Below are positions 55,798-64,000 of a stretch of 64,000 nucleotides of DNA, piece after piece (the stretch's first letter is position 1; every line of letters starts with the position of its first letter). Made by a program: the position numbers and the translations under genes. The notes under the pieces are model-generated. The model had not been told where the DNA came from and ran no database searches. It saw nothing but the letters and a program-made list of their open reading frames with translations. Source of the stretch: Streptomyces sp. R302 (GTDB taxonomy: Bacteria; Actinomycetota; Actinomycetes; Streptomycetales; Streptomycetaceae); contig NZ_JABBGE010000012.1 in assembly GCF_012927245.1 (NCBI RefSeq), positions 139,505-203,504 of the forward strand. The letters are read 5' to 3'.

Positions 55798-56720
55798 GCC
55801 TCAACACGCAGCTCATCCGCAGCCTCAGGGCTCCCGCCCGCCCCGTGTGGGAGGAGCCGCCGAGCAAGGCGGGACTCGCCGCCAAGGGCGGTTTCCTCGC
55901 GCTCTGCTGTCTGGGAGTGCTCGGCCCGCTGTGGATCGTGATCGTCACCAGCCTCTCCCCGAAGCCCGTGATCGACCAGGCCGGCGGCCTCGTCGTGATC
56001 CCGCAGGGCATCACCTTCATCAACTACACGGAACTCCTCAGCGGGGGCCAGGTCAGCCGGGCGATCATGGTCTCGGTCGGTGTCACGCTCTTCGGCACGC
56101 TGTTCTCGATGACGGTGTCGGTGCTCGCGGCCTACGGCCTGTCGCGGCCGGGGAGTCTGGGCCACCGGTTCTTCCTGATGGCCATCATGGCGACCATGTT
56201 CTTCGGGGCCGGCCTCATTCCGACGTACCTCCTGGTGCAGTCGCTGGGCCTCACCGACACCTATCTGTCACTGATCCTGCCGAGTGCCGTCAGCGTCTTC
56301 AACATCCTCGTGCTGCGGGCCTTCTTCATGGGGATCTCACCCGAACTCACCGAGTCCGCCCGCATCGACGGGGCCGGCGAGATGCGCATCCTGCTCACCA
56401 TCATCGTGCCGCTGTCGCGCGCGGTGCTCGCCGTCATCTCGCTGTTCTACGCGGTCGGGTACTGGAGCGCCTGGTTCAACGCGTCCATCTACCTCAGCGA
56501 CCAGCAGATGATGCCGCTGCAGAACGTGCTCATCCAGCTGGTCCAGAAGAACACCGAGGCGCCGACCGGCCTCCAGCAGGCGGTCCGCACCGGCCAACTC
56601 TCCTCCCTGGGGCTGCAGATGGCCGTCATGGTCCTCGCGCTGATCCCGGTCGCGGTGGCCTCCCCGTTCGTCCAGCGCCACTTCAAGAAGGGCATGCTCA
56701 CGGGAGCCGTCAAGGGCTGA
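55794..56720 (+). CDS. Sugar ABC importer permease 2 (LplC/YtcP-type)
   Basis: 308 residues, six membrane segments, EAA loop ESARIDGAGEMRILLTIIVPLSRAV. GTG start coupled to the first permease. No ATPase gene follows; Streptomyces sugar importers commonly share one ATPase (MsiK) encoded elsewhere, which would explain its absence. Confidence 0.92.
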   Translation: MSLNTQLIRSLRAPARPVWEEPPSKAGLAAKGGFLALCCLGVLGPLWIVIVTSLSPKPVIDQAGGLVVIPQGITFINYTELLSGGQVSRAIMVSVGVTLFGTLFSMTVSVLAAYGLSRPGSLGHRFFLMAIMATMFFGAGLIPTYLLVQSLGLTDTYLSLILPSAVSVFNILVLRAFFMGISPELTESARIDGAGEMRILLTIIVPLSRAVLAVISLFYAVGYWSAWFNASIYLSDQQMMPLQNVLIQLVQKNTEAPTGLQQAVRTGQLSSLGLQMAVMVLALIPVAVASPFVQRHFKKGMLTGAVKG

Positions 56721-56739
56721 CGCCCTCTGGTCGCGCCCA

Positions 56740-56754
56740 CGCGGCGGAGCCGCG
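56740..56754. terminator. Small hairpin between importer and GH74 gene
   Basis: CGCGGC-GGA-GCCGCG, a 6-bp stem 20 bp after the permease stop in a 103-bp gap. Might reduce read-through into GH74; too small to be sure. Confidence 0.3.
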
Positions 56755-56823
56755 CGCGTCGACACGGCCCCGCGCCCTGATCCCCGCTCGATCCCCCCTT
56801 CCGTCTCAGGACCGAGGTATGTC

Positions 56824-59061
56824 ATGAGCACGTTCCACCTCAGCAGGCGCTCCGTTCTCGCCGGCTCCGCCGCCGCGGCCGCGGTCGTCTCCCTGCCCGC
56901 GCTCTCGGGGCAGGCGCGGGCCGCCGCCCCCTCGGCCGCCGCCCCCTCGGCCGTCGCCGAGACCGGCTACCGGTGGCGCGGCGTCGCCATGGGCGGCACC
57001 GGCTTCATCAGCGGGGTGCTGTTCCACCCTTCGGTACGAGGGCTCGCCTACGCCAGGACCGACATCGGGGGCGCCTACCGCTGGGACGACCGCACCGACC
57101 GCTGGATCCCGCTGACCGACCACCTCGGCTGGGACGACTGGAACCTCCTCGGCGTCGAGGCCATGGCCGTCGACCCGACCCACCGGAACAGGCTGTACCT
57201 GGCCCTCGGCACGTACACGCAGCCCTGGGCCGGCAACGGAGCCGTACTGCGGTCCGAGGACCGGGGCGCCACCTGGAAGCGCACGGACCTCACCGTGAAG
57301 CTCGGAGCCAACGAGGACGGGCGCGGTTGCGGCGAACGGCTCCTGGTCGACCCGCGGAACTGCGACACGCTGTGGCTCGGCACCCGCCACGACGGACTGC
57401 TCAAGTCGACGGACCGAGGCGCCACCTGGCGGCCCGCGGCCTTCCCCGCCACCCCGAGCGCCACCGGTCAGGGCATCACCCTCCTGGTCGCCGCGGGCCG
57501 TACCGTCTACGCCGGCTGGGGCGACTCCGACGGCACCGCCGGCAGCCCCCACCTGTACCGCACGTCCGACGGAAGGACCTGGGAGCCCGTTCCCGGGCAG
57601 CCGACCGGCACCGCCGCCAGGGTGCCGATCCGCGCCGCGTACGACCGCCTCACCCGCGAGCTGTACGTGACGTACGCCGACGCCCCCGGCCCCAACGGCC
57701 AGTCCGACGGCAGCGTGCACAAGCTGCGGACGACGAACGGGACGTGGACCGAGGTCACCCCCGTGAAGCCCGGCGGGGTGACGGGCGACGGCGGGACCGA
57801 CGCCTTCGGCTACGGCGGCGTCGCCGTCGACGCCCGTCGGCCGGGGACGCTCGTCGTGTCCACCAACAACCGCTGGTCCGAGATCGACACCGTCTTCCGA
57901 TCCACCGACGGCGGCCGCACCTGGACGTCCCTGAAGGACGAGGCCGTCCTCGACGTCTCCGAGACCCCCTACCTCAAGTGGGGTGGCGACGAGGCCAAGT
58001 TCGGCTGGTGGATCCAGGCCCTCGGCCTCGACCCGTTCGACTCCCGCCACGTCGTCTACGGCACCGGCGCGACCCTGTACGGCACGCGCGACCTCAGGCG
58101 CTGGGCACCGCAGATCCGCGGCCTGGAGGAGACCGCGATCCTTCACCTGATCTCGCCGCCGGTCGGAGAGGCGCATCTGATCAGCGGAAACGGCGACATC
58201 GGCGTGATGTACCACGAGTCGCTCACCGCATCCCCCTCGCGCGGCATGGCGTCGAACCCCGTGTTCGGTTCGACGACGGGACTCGCCCAGGCCGCGGCCC
58301 GACCCTCGTACGTCGTCCGCACCGGCTGGAGCGGGAGCGCCAACGGCGCCTGGTCGGACGACGGCGGAAAGACCTGGTCGCCCTTCGCGTCACAGCCGGC
58401 CGCCGCCAAGGACGCGCCCGGCCCGATCGTCACCAACGCCGACGGCAGTGTGCTGCTGTGGTCCCCCGGGGCCTCGAACGGCACCGTCCCCCCGGCGTAC
58501 CGCTCGACGGACAACGGCGCCACCTGGTCCGAGGCCACCTCCGTCCCGAAGGGCGCCGTCCTGGTCGCCGACCCCGTGGACCGGACGCTCTTCTACGCCT
58601 ACGACACGACCGCCGGCACGGTCCACGCCAGCACCGACAGCGGCCTGACGTTCACCACCACGGCCACCGGCCTGCCCTCGGGCGACGCGCAGTTCCAGCT
58701 GATCGCGGCACCGGGGCGCTCCGGTGATCTGTGGCTCAGCGCGAAGGAGGCCGGGCTGTACCGCTCCACCGACGGCGGCGCCACCTTCACCAGGGTCGGC
58801 AGCTGCCGGTCCTCGCACACCCTGGGCTTCGGCAAGGCCGCCCCGGGCGCCACCTACCCGGCGATCTACATGGTCGGGGCGACGGAGGGCCCCAACGCCG
58901 TCCACCGCTCCGACGACGAGGCGAGGAGCTGGGTGCGGATCAACGACGACCAGCACCAGTGGGGCTGGATCGGCCGGGTGGTCACCGGCGATCCCCGCGT
59001 CTACGGCCGGGTCTACCTCGGCACCAACGGGCGCGGCGTGCAGTACGGGGAGCCCGTCTGA
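56824..59061 (+). CDS. Secreted GH74 xyloglucanase
   Basis: 745 residues with a Tat-type signal (LSRRSVLAGSAAAAAVV). Two seven-bladed beta-propellers made of repeats such as RSEDRGATWKR, KSTDRGATWRP, RSTDGGRTWTS and RSTDNGATWSE. The N-terminal block YARTDIGGAYRWDD carries the catalytic Asp base typical of GH74; the acid Asp is expected in the second propeller near GAWSDDGGKTW. No carbohydrate-binding module is attached, unlike many GH74 enzymes. It cuts the xyloglucan backbone outside the cell to make oligosaccharides for the importer encoded just upstream. Its stop overlaps the GH42 start by one base. Confidence 0.93.
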   Translation: MSTFHLSRRSVLAGSAAAAAVVSLPALSGQARAAAPSAAAPSAVAETGYRWRGVAMGGTGFISGVLFHPSVRGLAYARTDIGGAYRWDDRTDRWIPLTDHLGWDDWNLLGVEAMAVDPTHRNRLYLALGTYTQPWAGNGAVLRSEDRGATWKRTDLTVKLGANEDGRGCGERLLVDPRNCDTLWLGTRHDGLLKSTDRGATWRPAAFPATPSATGQGITLLVAAGRTVYAGWGDSDGTAGSPHLYRTSDGRTWEPVPGQPTGTAARVPIRAAYDRLTRELYVTYADAPGPNGQSDGSVHKLRTTNGTWTEVTPVKPGGVTGDGGTDAFGYGGVAVDARRPGTLVVSTNNRWSEIDTVFRSTDGGRTWTSLKDEAVLDVSETPYLKWGGDEAKFGWWIQALGLDPFDSRHVVYGTGATLYGTRDLRRWAPQIRGLEETAILHLISPPVGEAHLISGNGDIGVMYHESLTASPSRGMASNPVFGSTTGLAQAAARPSYVVRTGWSGSANGAWSDDGGKTWSPFASQPAAAKDAPGPIVTNADGSVLLWSPGASNGTVPPAYRSTDNGATWSEATSVPKGAVLVADPVDRTLFYAYDTTAGTVHASTDSGLTFTTTATGLPSGDAQFQLIAAPGRSGDLWLSAKEAGLYRSTDGGATFTRVGSCRSSHTLGFGKAAPGATYPAIYMVGATEGPNAVHRSDDEARSWVRINDDQHQWGWIGRVVTGDPRVYGRVYLGTNGRGVQYGEPV

Positions 59062-61028
59062 TGCCCGGGCTGAGCGACGCGACCCGCGGCCGCCTTCTCT
59101 TCGGCGGCGACTACAACCCGGAGCAGTGGCCCGAGGAGACCTGGCACGAGGACGTCCGGCTGATGAAGGCGGCCGGGGTCAACTCGGTCACCCTCGGGGT
59201 CTTCTCCTGGTCGGTGCTGGAACCGGAGCCGGGCGCACGGGAGTTCGGCCGACTGGACACGGTGATGGACCTGATGCACGACAACGGCATCGGCGTCGTC
59301 CTCGCCACCCCGACCGCCTCGCCCCCGCCCTGGATGGGCCGACTGCACCCGGACACCCTGCCCGTCACCGAGGACGGCCGCACCGAGTGGTGGGGCGGCC
59401 GGCAGCACTTCTCGCACTCCAGCGCCACCTACCGGCGCTACGCCGCCGCCATCACCGAGGACCTCGCCGCCCGCTACGCCGGCCACCCGGCGCTGACGAT
59501 GTGGCACATCAACAACGAGTACTGCACCTTCGACCACGGCGACGAGGCCGCGGCGGCCTTCCGCCACTGGCTGCGCGAGAGGTACGGCACGCTCGACGCC
59601 CTCAACGAGGCCTGGGGCACGGCCTTCTGGAGCCAGGGGTACGACACCTGGGACGGCATCCTGCCGCCCCGCCTGGCCCACTACATGCGCAACCCCACCC
59701 AGGTCCTCGACTTCAGGCGCTTCACCTCGGACATGCTCCTGGAGTGCTACGTCGCCGAGCGGGACATCGTCCGCCGCCACACCCCGGACATCCCCGTCAC
59801 CAGCAACTTCATGCCGCTGTGGATGGGGCAGGACGCCTGGCGCTGGGCCGAGGAGGAGGACGTGGTCTCCGTCGACATCTACCCGGATCCGCGCGACCCG
59901 CTGGGCGCCCAGAGCGGCGCCCTCGTGCAGGACATGACCCGATCCCAGGCGCGCGGGCCGTGGATGCTCATGGAGCAGGCCGCCGGGCCCGTCAACTGGC
60001 GGGGCGTGAACCACCCGAAGCCCCGGGGCCTCAACCGGCTCTGGTCCCTGCAGGCCGTGGCCCGGGGCGCCGACGCCGTCTGCTACTTCCAGTGGCGGCA
60101 GTCCCGGCAGGGCGCGGAGAAGTTCCACTCCGGCATGGTCAGCCATGCCGGCGAGGAGGGCCGGACGTACCAGGAGGTCAAGCAGCTCGGCGCGGAGCTG
60201 GAGCGGATCGCCGCCGAGACGGCCGGCCGGACCGTCACCGCGGGCATCGCGATCCTCCACGACTGGCACGCCTGGTGGGCCGGCGCCCAGGACGGCCGCC
60301 TGTCCGGCCAGGTGGACTACCCGGACGTCCTGCGCGCCTGGCACCGAGCCCTCTGGGAGGCGCACCTCACCACCGACTTCGCCCATCCCGAGCACGACCT
60401 GACGCCGTACTCCGTGGTCGTCGTGCCGCAGCTGTACGCCCTCACCGACGCGGCGATCGACAACCTCCTCGCCCATGTCCGCGGGGGCGGCACCCTCGTC
60501 TGCGGCTTCCAGACCGGCGTCGCCGACGAGGACGACCGGGTCCGCGCCGGTGGCATGGACCACCGGCTGCGCGAGCTGTTCGGCATCCGCACCCTGCACG
60601 AGTGGTGGCCGCTGGACGTGGGGGAGACCGTCACCTGCGAGGGCTTCAGGGCGTCCCTGTGGTCGGAGGAGCTGGAGGCCGACGGTTCCGCCGACGAGAC
60701 CGTGCCGTACAAGGGCGGTGAACTCGACGGACTGCCCGCCGTCCTCCGCAAGGGCCGGGCCTGGTACGTCTCCACCCTCCCGGAGCCGCGGACGCTGCGC
60801 GACCTGCTGGCCCGCATCGCCTCCGCCGCGGGCGTCCGGCCGGTGCTCGACGGTCTCCCCGAGCAGGTCGAGGCCGTCCGCCGGGGCGAGGCGCTGTTCC
60901 TGCTCAACCACGGCCGCGAGCCGGTGACCGTCGAGGTGCCCGGCACGCACCACGATCTCCTCACGGGGACGTCCGTCACCGACCGGGTCACCCTCGGCCG
61001 CCACGGCGTGGCGGTGCTCCGGCCATGA
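59061..61028 (+). CDS. Cytoplasmic GH42 beta-galactosidase
   Basis: 655 residues, no signal peptide. Barrel starts GGDYNPEQWPEETWHEDV; acid/base Glu153 in WHINNEYCTF and nucleophile Glu305 in WMLMEQAAGPVNW; trimerisation domain and C-terminal beta domain follow. Lacks the Cys zinc ligands of some GH42 enzymes. It should remove galactose side groups from imported xyloglucan oligosaccharides. ATG fused to the GH74 stop (TGATG), so the two are translationally coupled. Confidence 0.93.
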   Translation: MPGLSDATRGRLLFGGDYNPEQWPEETWHEDVRLMKAAGVNSVTLGVFSWSVLEPEPGAREFGRLDTVMDLMHDNGIGVVLATPTASPPPWMGRLHPDTLPVTEDGRTEWWGGRQHFSHSSATYRRYAAAITEDLAARYAGHPALTMWHINNEYCTFDHGDEAAAAFRHWLRERYGTLDALNEAWGTAFWSQGYDTWDGILPPRLAHYMRNPTQVLDFRRFTSDMLLECYVAERDIVRRHTPDIPVTSNFMPLWMGQDAWRWAEEEDVVSVDIYPDPRDPLGAQSGALVQDMTRSQARGPWMLMEQAAGPVNWRGVNHPKPRGLNRLWSLQAVARGADAVCYFQWRQSRQGAEKFHSGMVSHAGEEGRTYQEVKQLGAELERIAAETAGRTVTAGIAILHDWHAWWAGAQDGRLSGQVDYPDVLRAWHRALWEAHLTTDFAHPEHDLTPYSVVVVPQLYALTDAAIDNLLAHVRGGGTLVCGFQTGVADEDDRVRAGGMDHRLRELFGIRTLHEWWPLDVGETVTCEGFRASLWSEELEADGSADETVPYKGGELDGLPAVLRKGRAWYVSTLPEPRTLRDLLARIASAAGVRPVLDGLPEQVEAVRRGEALFLLNHGREPVTVEVPGTHHDLLTGTSVTDRVTLGRHGVAVLRP

Positions 61029-61119
61029 CTCCTGCGGACGGACCCGTACACGGCACCGTCCGCACCAGCTCCCCCCACCGGATTCCCCACCACATCCCCC
61101 CACCCATGGAAGGGACACC

Positions 61120-61836
61120 ATGGTCAGAAGCACGATGCGAAAGATCACCATGGCGGTGCTGGCGCCGGCGACGGCTCTCGGTGCCACCGTCGCCCTGGCC
61201 TCCGCCCCCGCTTCGGCAGCCGTCTGGAGCTCCTGCGACCGATGGGGCAACACCGGCCTGGACGGCTACAGGCTCTACAACAACATCTGGGGGTCCGGCG
61301 CCGGCAGCCAGTGCGTCTGGGCCAACTCCGGGACCAGCTGGGGCGTCTGGGCCGACCATCCCGACACCGGCGGCATCAAGTCGTACCCCAACGCGACGAA
61401 GACGATCAACAAGACGATCGACTCGCTCGCCAGGCTCACCAGCACCTACAACGTCAGCGTCCCGTCGTCCGGCGCGTACAACACGTCGTACGACATCTGG
61501 GACACCGACCACCAGTACGAGATCATGCTCTGGGTCAACGACAACGGACCCGTGGGACCGATCGGCGGCTACCAGGGCAACGTCACCCTCGGCGGCCACA
61601 ACTGGAACGTCTACAAGGGCACCAACGGGGCGAACCAGGTGTTCTCGTTCCTGCGGACGTCCGACTCCCGCTCCGGCACCGTGGAGATCAAGCCGGTCCT
61701 CGACTGGATCGCCCACACCAAGGGCTGGATGCCCGGCAGCGAGACCATCGGCGACGTGCAGTTCGGCTATGAGATCACCTCGTCGTCCGGCGGACTCGAC
61801 TTCCGCACCGACCACCTGACCATCAGCGGCGGCTGA
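61120..61836 (+). CDS. Secreted GH12 endoglucanase/xyloglucanase
   Basis: 238 residues. Signal peptide to about 33; jelly-roll GH12 domain with nucleophile Glu134 in YEIMLWVND and acid/base Glu218 in FGYEITSS. No cellulose-binding module. GH12 includes cellulases and xyloglucan-specific endoglucanases; the GH74/GH31/GH42 neighbourhood favours xyloglucan. GGAAGGGA ribosome site. A 91-bp gap separates it from GH42, with no promoter or operator that I can recognise, so read-through is likely. Confidence 0.9.
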   Translation: MVRSTMRKITMAVLAPATALGATVALASAPASAAVWSSCDRWGNTGLDGYRLYNNIWGSGAGSQCVWANSGTSWGVWADHPDTGGIKSYPNATKTINKTIDSLARLTSTYNVSVPSSGAYNTSYDIWDTDHQYEIMLWVNDNGPVGPIGGYQGNVTLGGHNWNVYKGTNGANQVFSFLRTSDSRSGTVEIKPVLDWIAHTKGWMPGSETIGDVQFGYEITSSSGGLDFRTDHLTISGG

Positions 61837-61872
61837 TCCGGCACCGGGGCCGAGGCCGGTCCCGCCTTCTCG

Positions 61873-63069
61873 TCAGGCGGGGTCGACCTCGGCCCGCAGT
61901 GCGTCGTACTCCGCGAACGCGGACTCGACATCGGAGCGGCTCAGGCCGTAGCGGCTCAGGTCGTAGGTGTGCTTGCGGGCGCCCTTGGGGCGGGCGACGG
62001 CGGCGGGGAGCCGGGCCGCGTCCGCCTCCGTCCAGGGGGCGCCGACAGCCGCGTAGAGCTTGGGGGCACCGGTGGCGGGGTCGGACCCGAGCCAGGAGTA
62101 CGGGGCGTCCACCAACTGCTCCGGCGGGATGTCGGCCCGGGCCGCGAGGCCGCGTGCCATGGCGCGGCTCAGCAGGCCGAGCCAGGTGGCGCCGATGTCC
62201 TCCAGGTCGAGCGGGCGGGTGCTGATGGCCATGCCGTGCTCGACCAGGGAGCAGTAGGAGGCCAGGGCGGTGACCGGATCGCGGTGGCACCACACGATCA
62301 CGGCGTCGGGGAAGACCGTGCGCAGTGCGTCCAGGTTCTCCAGGTGCATGGGGGACTTCAGCATCCAGCGCCGCCGCGGGCGGCCGTACTGCAGCACCTG
62401 GTAGACCTGCTTGAGATACCGGTAGTCGGGGACGAAGTCCCGCTCGCAGTGCCAGTTCCGGTACTCGGGGAGACGGGCCTGGGCGAACGGCATCAGGGCG
62501 TGCGGGAGGGCGAACGTGCATTCCTCGGGCCCCTCGGCGGCCATCGCGTGGATGTCGCGGAAGCGCGGTGCGAACAGGTCGGCGCCCTGGACCAGCCGAC
62601 GCCCGGCGGTGACCGCCTTCCGCCGCTGCCGGGGCGGCAGGTCCAGGTCGGGCGTGAGCAGTTCCCAGAGCCGGGGACAGCGGTGCTCGTCCGAGATCGA
62701 CAGCACGGAGTGCGTGACCGTGGTCGCCGTGCGCGGCAGTCCGACGACGAACACCGGCTTCTCGATCGGCTCCCGCTCGATCTCCGGATGCTCGGCGATC
62801 AGCCGCCGGACGCGGGCCCGGTTGGTGAGGTGCCGGCGCACATGCGTCTGCGCCGACTGCCAGCCGACCGGGGTGAGCCCGTCGGCCTTCGCCCACCAGC
62901 CGAGGAGTGACCGGAAGTCGTCGACGAACTGGCGGTCACCCGGCGCCTGCCCGGCGGCGGCGGCGATGCCGTCGAAGACCCGGTCGGGGTCGCGTCGGGA
63001 GCCGAAGGCCGGGCGCACCAGGAGATCGGCGAGGGTGAGGGCGAGCGGAGACGAGGACATCCAGCCCAT
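61873..63069 (-). CDS. Sulfotransferase-family protein
   Basis: About 398 residues. The 5'-phosphosulfate loop of the family appears as VFVVGLPRTATTVTHSVLS near residue 115; WMLKSPMHLENLDALRTVFPDAVIVWCHRDP is the conserved 3'-phosphate-binding region. Such proteins transfer sulfate from PAPS to an alcohol, but many bacterial members are uncharacterised. AAAGGA precedes two in-frame ATGs (63069 and 63060); the longer reading from 63117 lacks support. Converges on GH12; no obvious link with polysaccharide use. Confidence 0.82.
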   Translation of the reverse strand: MGWMSSSPLALTLADLLVRPAFGSRRDPDRVFDGIAAAAGQAPGDRQFVDDFRSLLGWWAKADGLTPVGWQSAQTHVRRHLTNRARVRRLIAEHPEIEREPIEKPVFVVGLPRTATTVTHSVLSISDEHRCPRLWELLTPDLDLPPRQRRKAVTAGRRLVQGADLFAPRFRDIHAMAAEGPEECTFALPHALMPFAQARLPEYRNWHCERDFVPDYRYLKQVYQVLQYGRPRRRWMLKSPMHLENLDALRTVFPDAVIVWCHRDPVTALASYCSLVEHGMAISTRPLDLEDIGATWLGLLSRAMARGLAARADIPPEQLVDAPYSWLGSDPATGAPKLYAAVGAPWTEADAARLPAAVARPKGARKHTYDLSRYGLSRSDVESAFAEYDALRAEVDPA

Positions 63070-63146
63070 CCATCCTTTCTGACTCGCCTGCGGCGAAGGG
63101 AGGTCGACCTGACACATGCGGAAGGCGGAGCGGCGGCCGGAAGCCG

Positions 63147-64000
63147 TCAGGGCGCCGACCCGGTACTCGCCCGCACCGTCAACTCCGGTGCGATCAGCGA
63201 GACTTCATCGGTGTCGCGACCGTCGATCTTGGCGACCAGGCGCTCCACGGCCTGCCGGCCCATCTCCTGCGCGGGGATGGAGACCGACGTCAGTCGCACC
63301 GAGGCCTGGACGGCCACCTGTTCGGGGCAGATCGCGACCACCGACACGTCCTCGGGGACGGCGCGGCCCTGCCGGCGCAGCAGGGCGAGCAGGGGTTCCA
63401 CCGCTTGCTCGTTCTGCACGACGAACCCGGAGGTGCCCGGGCGCTCATCGAGGATGCGGGTGACGATGGCGGCGATCGCGTCGTAGCCGCCGCCGCAGGG
63501 CCGGTGCAACACCCTGATGCCCAACTCCCGTGCGCGGGAACGGAGTCCGTCGAGGGTGCGCTCGGCGAAGCCGGTGTGCCGTTCGTAGACGGCGGGGGCC
63601 TCGCCGATGACGGCGATGTCACGATGGCCGAGCATCGCCAGATGCTCGACGCACATCGCGCCGGTCGCCCTGAAGTCGAGGTCGACGCAGGTCAGTCCTG
63701 AGGTGTCGGCGGGCAGTCCGATCAGTACGGAAGGCTGGTCGACGCCGCGCAGCAACGGCAGCCGCTCGTCGTCGAGTTCGACATCCATGAGGATCATCGC
63801 GTCGGCGAGCCCACTGCCGGTGACGCGGCGGACGGCTTCGGGGCCCTCCTCGCCGGTCAGCAGCAGTACGTCGTACCCGTGCGCCCGGGCCGTCGTGGCG
63901 ACCGCGATGGCGATCTCCATCATCACCGGCACGTACATGTCGGTGCGGAGGGGAACCATCAGCGCGATGATGTTCGACCTGCTGCTGGCCAGGGCCCGCG
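63147..64000 (-). CDS. LacI-family transcriptional regulator (5' end beyond the window)
   Basis: At least 284 residues; the frame continues to the window edge, where ALASSRSNIIALMVPLRTD is the normal linker between the DNA-binding domain and the sugar-binding domain. The N-terminal helix-turn-helix lies outside. The effector domain has the periplasmic-binding-protein fold (GYDVLLLTGEEG, HLAMLGHRDIAVIG, VVAICPEQVAVQASVRLTSVSIPAQEMGRQAVERLV). It is the only sugar-type regulator in the window and the best candidate to bind the GAAGCGCTTC sites, with a xyloglucan-derived sugar as effector; this is inference. Leftward, about 80 bp from the sulfotransferase gene. Confidence 0.85.
   Translation of the reverse strand, partial: RALASSRSNIIALMVPLRTDMYVPVMMEIAIAVATTARAHGYDVLLLTGEEGPEAVRRVTGSGLADAMILMDVELDDERLPLLRGVDQPSVLIGLPADTSGLTCVDLDFRATGAMCVEHLAMLGHRDIAVIGEAPAVYERHTGFAERTLDGLRSRARELGIRVLHRPCGGGYDAIAAIVTRILDERPGTSGFVVQNEQAVEPLLALLRRQGRAVPEDVSVVAICPEQVAVQASVRLTSVSIPAQEMGRQAVERLVAKIDGRDTDEVSLIAPELTVRASTGSAP

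Noticed and set aside
53069..56720. Expectation of an ATPase gene in the importer operon
   Set aside because: No Walker motifs occur between 53069 and 63000; a shared ATPase elsewhere is the usual arrangement.
61837..61872. Possible terminator between GH12 and the sulfotransferase gene
   Set aside because: Only a broken 5-bp dyad (ACCGG...CCGGT) is present; too weak to list.

Overview
The window is about 73% G+C with strong third-position GC bias. Its gene content (an in-operon Mce lipid-uptake locus with its own ATPase, twin-arginine secreted glycosidases, CBM13-carrying enzymes, a LacI-type regulator) points to a Streptomyces chromosome or a very close relative. No tRNA, rRNA, CRISPR array or phage module was seen.

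Left part (1-13.1 kb): a small secreted protein gene reads leftwards, away from a 614-bp regulatory region. To the right lies a complete, tightly overlapping mce operon: ATPase, two YrbE permeases, MceA-F, and four Mce-associated membrane proteins in an A-B-A'-B' order that suggests duplication of a two-gene cassette. The leader carries two copies of a 25-bp element, GACAAGTCGG-N9-TTGTCT.

Middle part (13.1-35.9 kb): ordinary chromosomal genes. They include a PrmC-related methyltransferase, glutathione peroxidase, a small Cys-motif protein, TesB thioesterase with a Ski2-like helicase, a membrane hydrolase, TetR with a divergent quinone reductase, a two-gene ABC exporter with complementary degenerate ATP sites, a GH109-like oxidoreductase, a large FAD/Fe-S dehydrogenase, MarR with a divergent ABC exporter, a 19-residue microprotein, an MltG-like protein, a flavin monooxygenase and YjbQ. 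A 166-bp foldback element (MITE) sits exactly between two convergent genes and has duplicated the CTAG that supplied both stop codons.

Right part (35.9-64 kb): a plant cell-wall polysaccharide region. The first half targets arabinoxylan or related arabinose-decorated glycans: GH2, CE1-type esterase-CBM13, GH127-lectin, CBM13-GH62, GH27-CBM13 and SGNH esterase-CBM13. The second half fits xyloglucan use: GH31 alpha-xylosidase, a decayed GH1, a decayed GH3, a sugar ABC importer without ATPase, GH74, GH42 and GH12. A sulfotransferase-like gene follows, then a LacI-family regulator that runs off the right edge.

Six copies of the palindrome GAAGCGCTTC occur, always as pairs at three promoters (CE1-GH2; GH1 pseudogene-GH31; the divergent GH3 pseudogene/ABC importer pair). 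This defines a local LacI-type regulon. A different operator (TTCG-N6-CGAA) occurs twice between GH127 and GH62. The two genes that would release glucose from cello- or xyloglucan oligosaccharides (GH1 and GH3) are both visibly dead, while their promoters, operators and neighbours survive.
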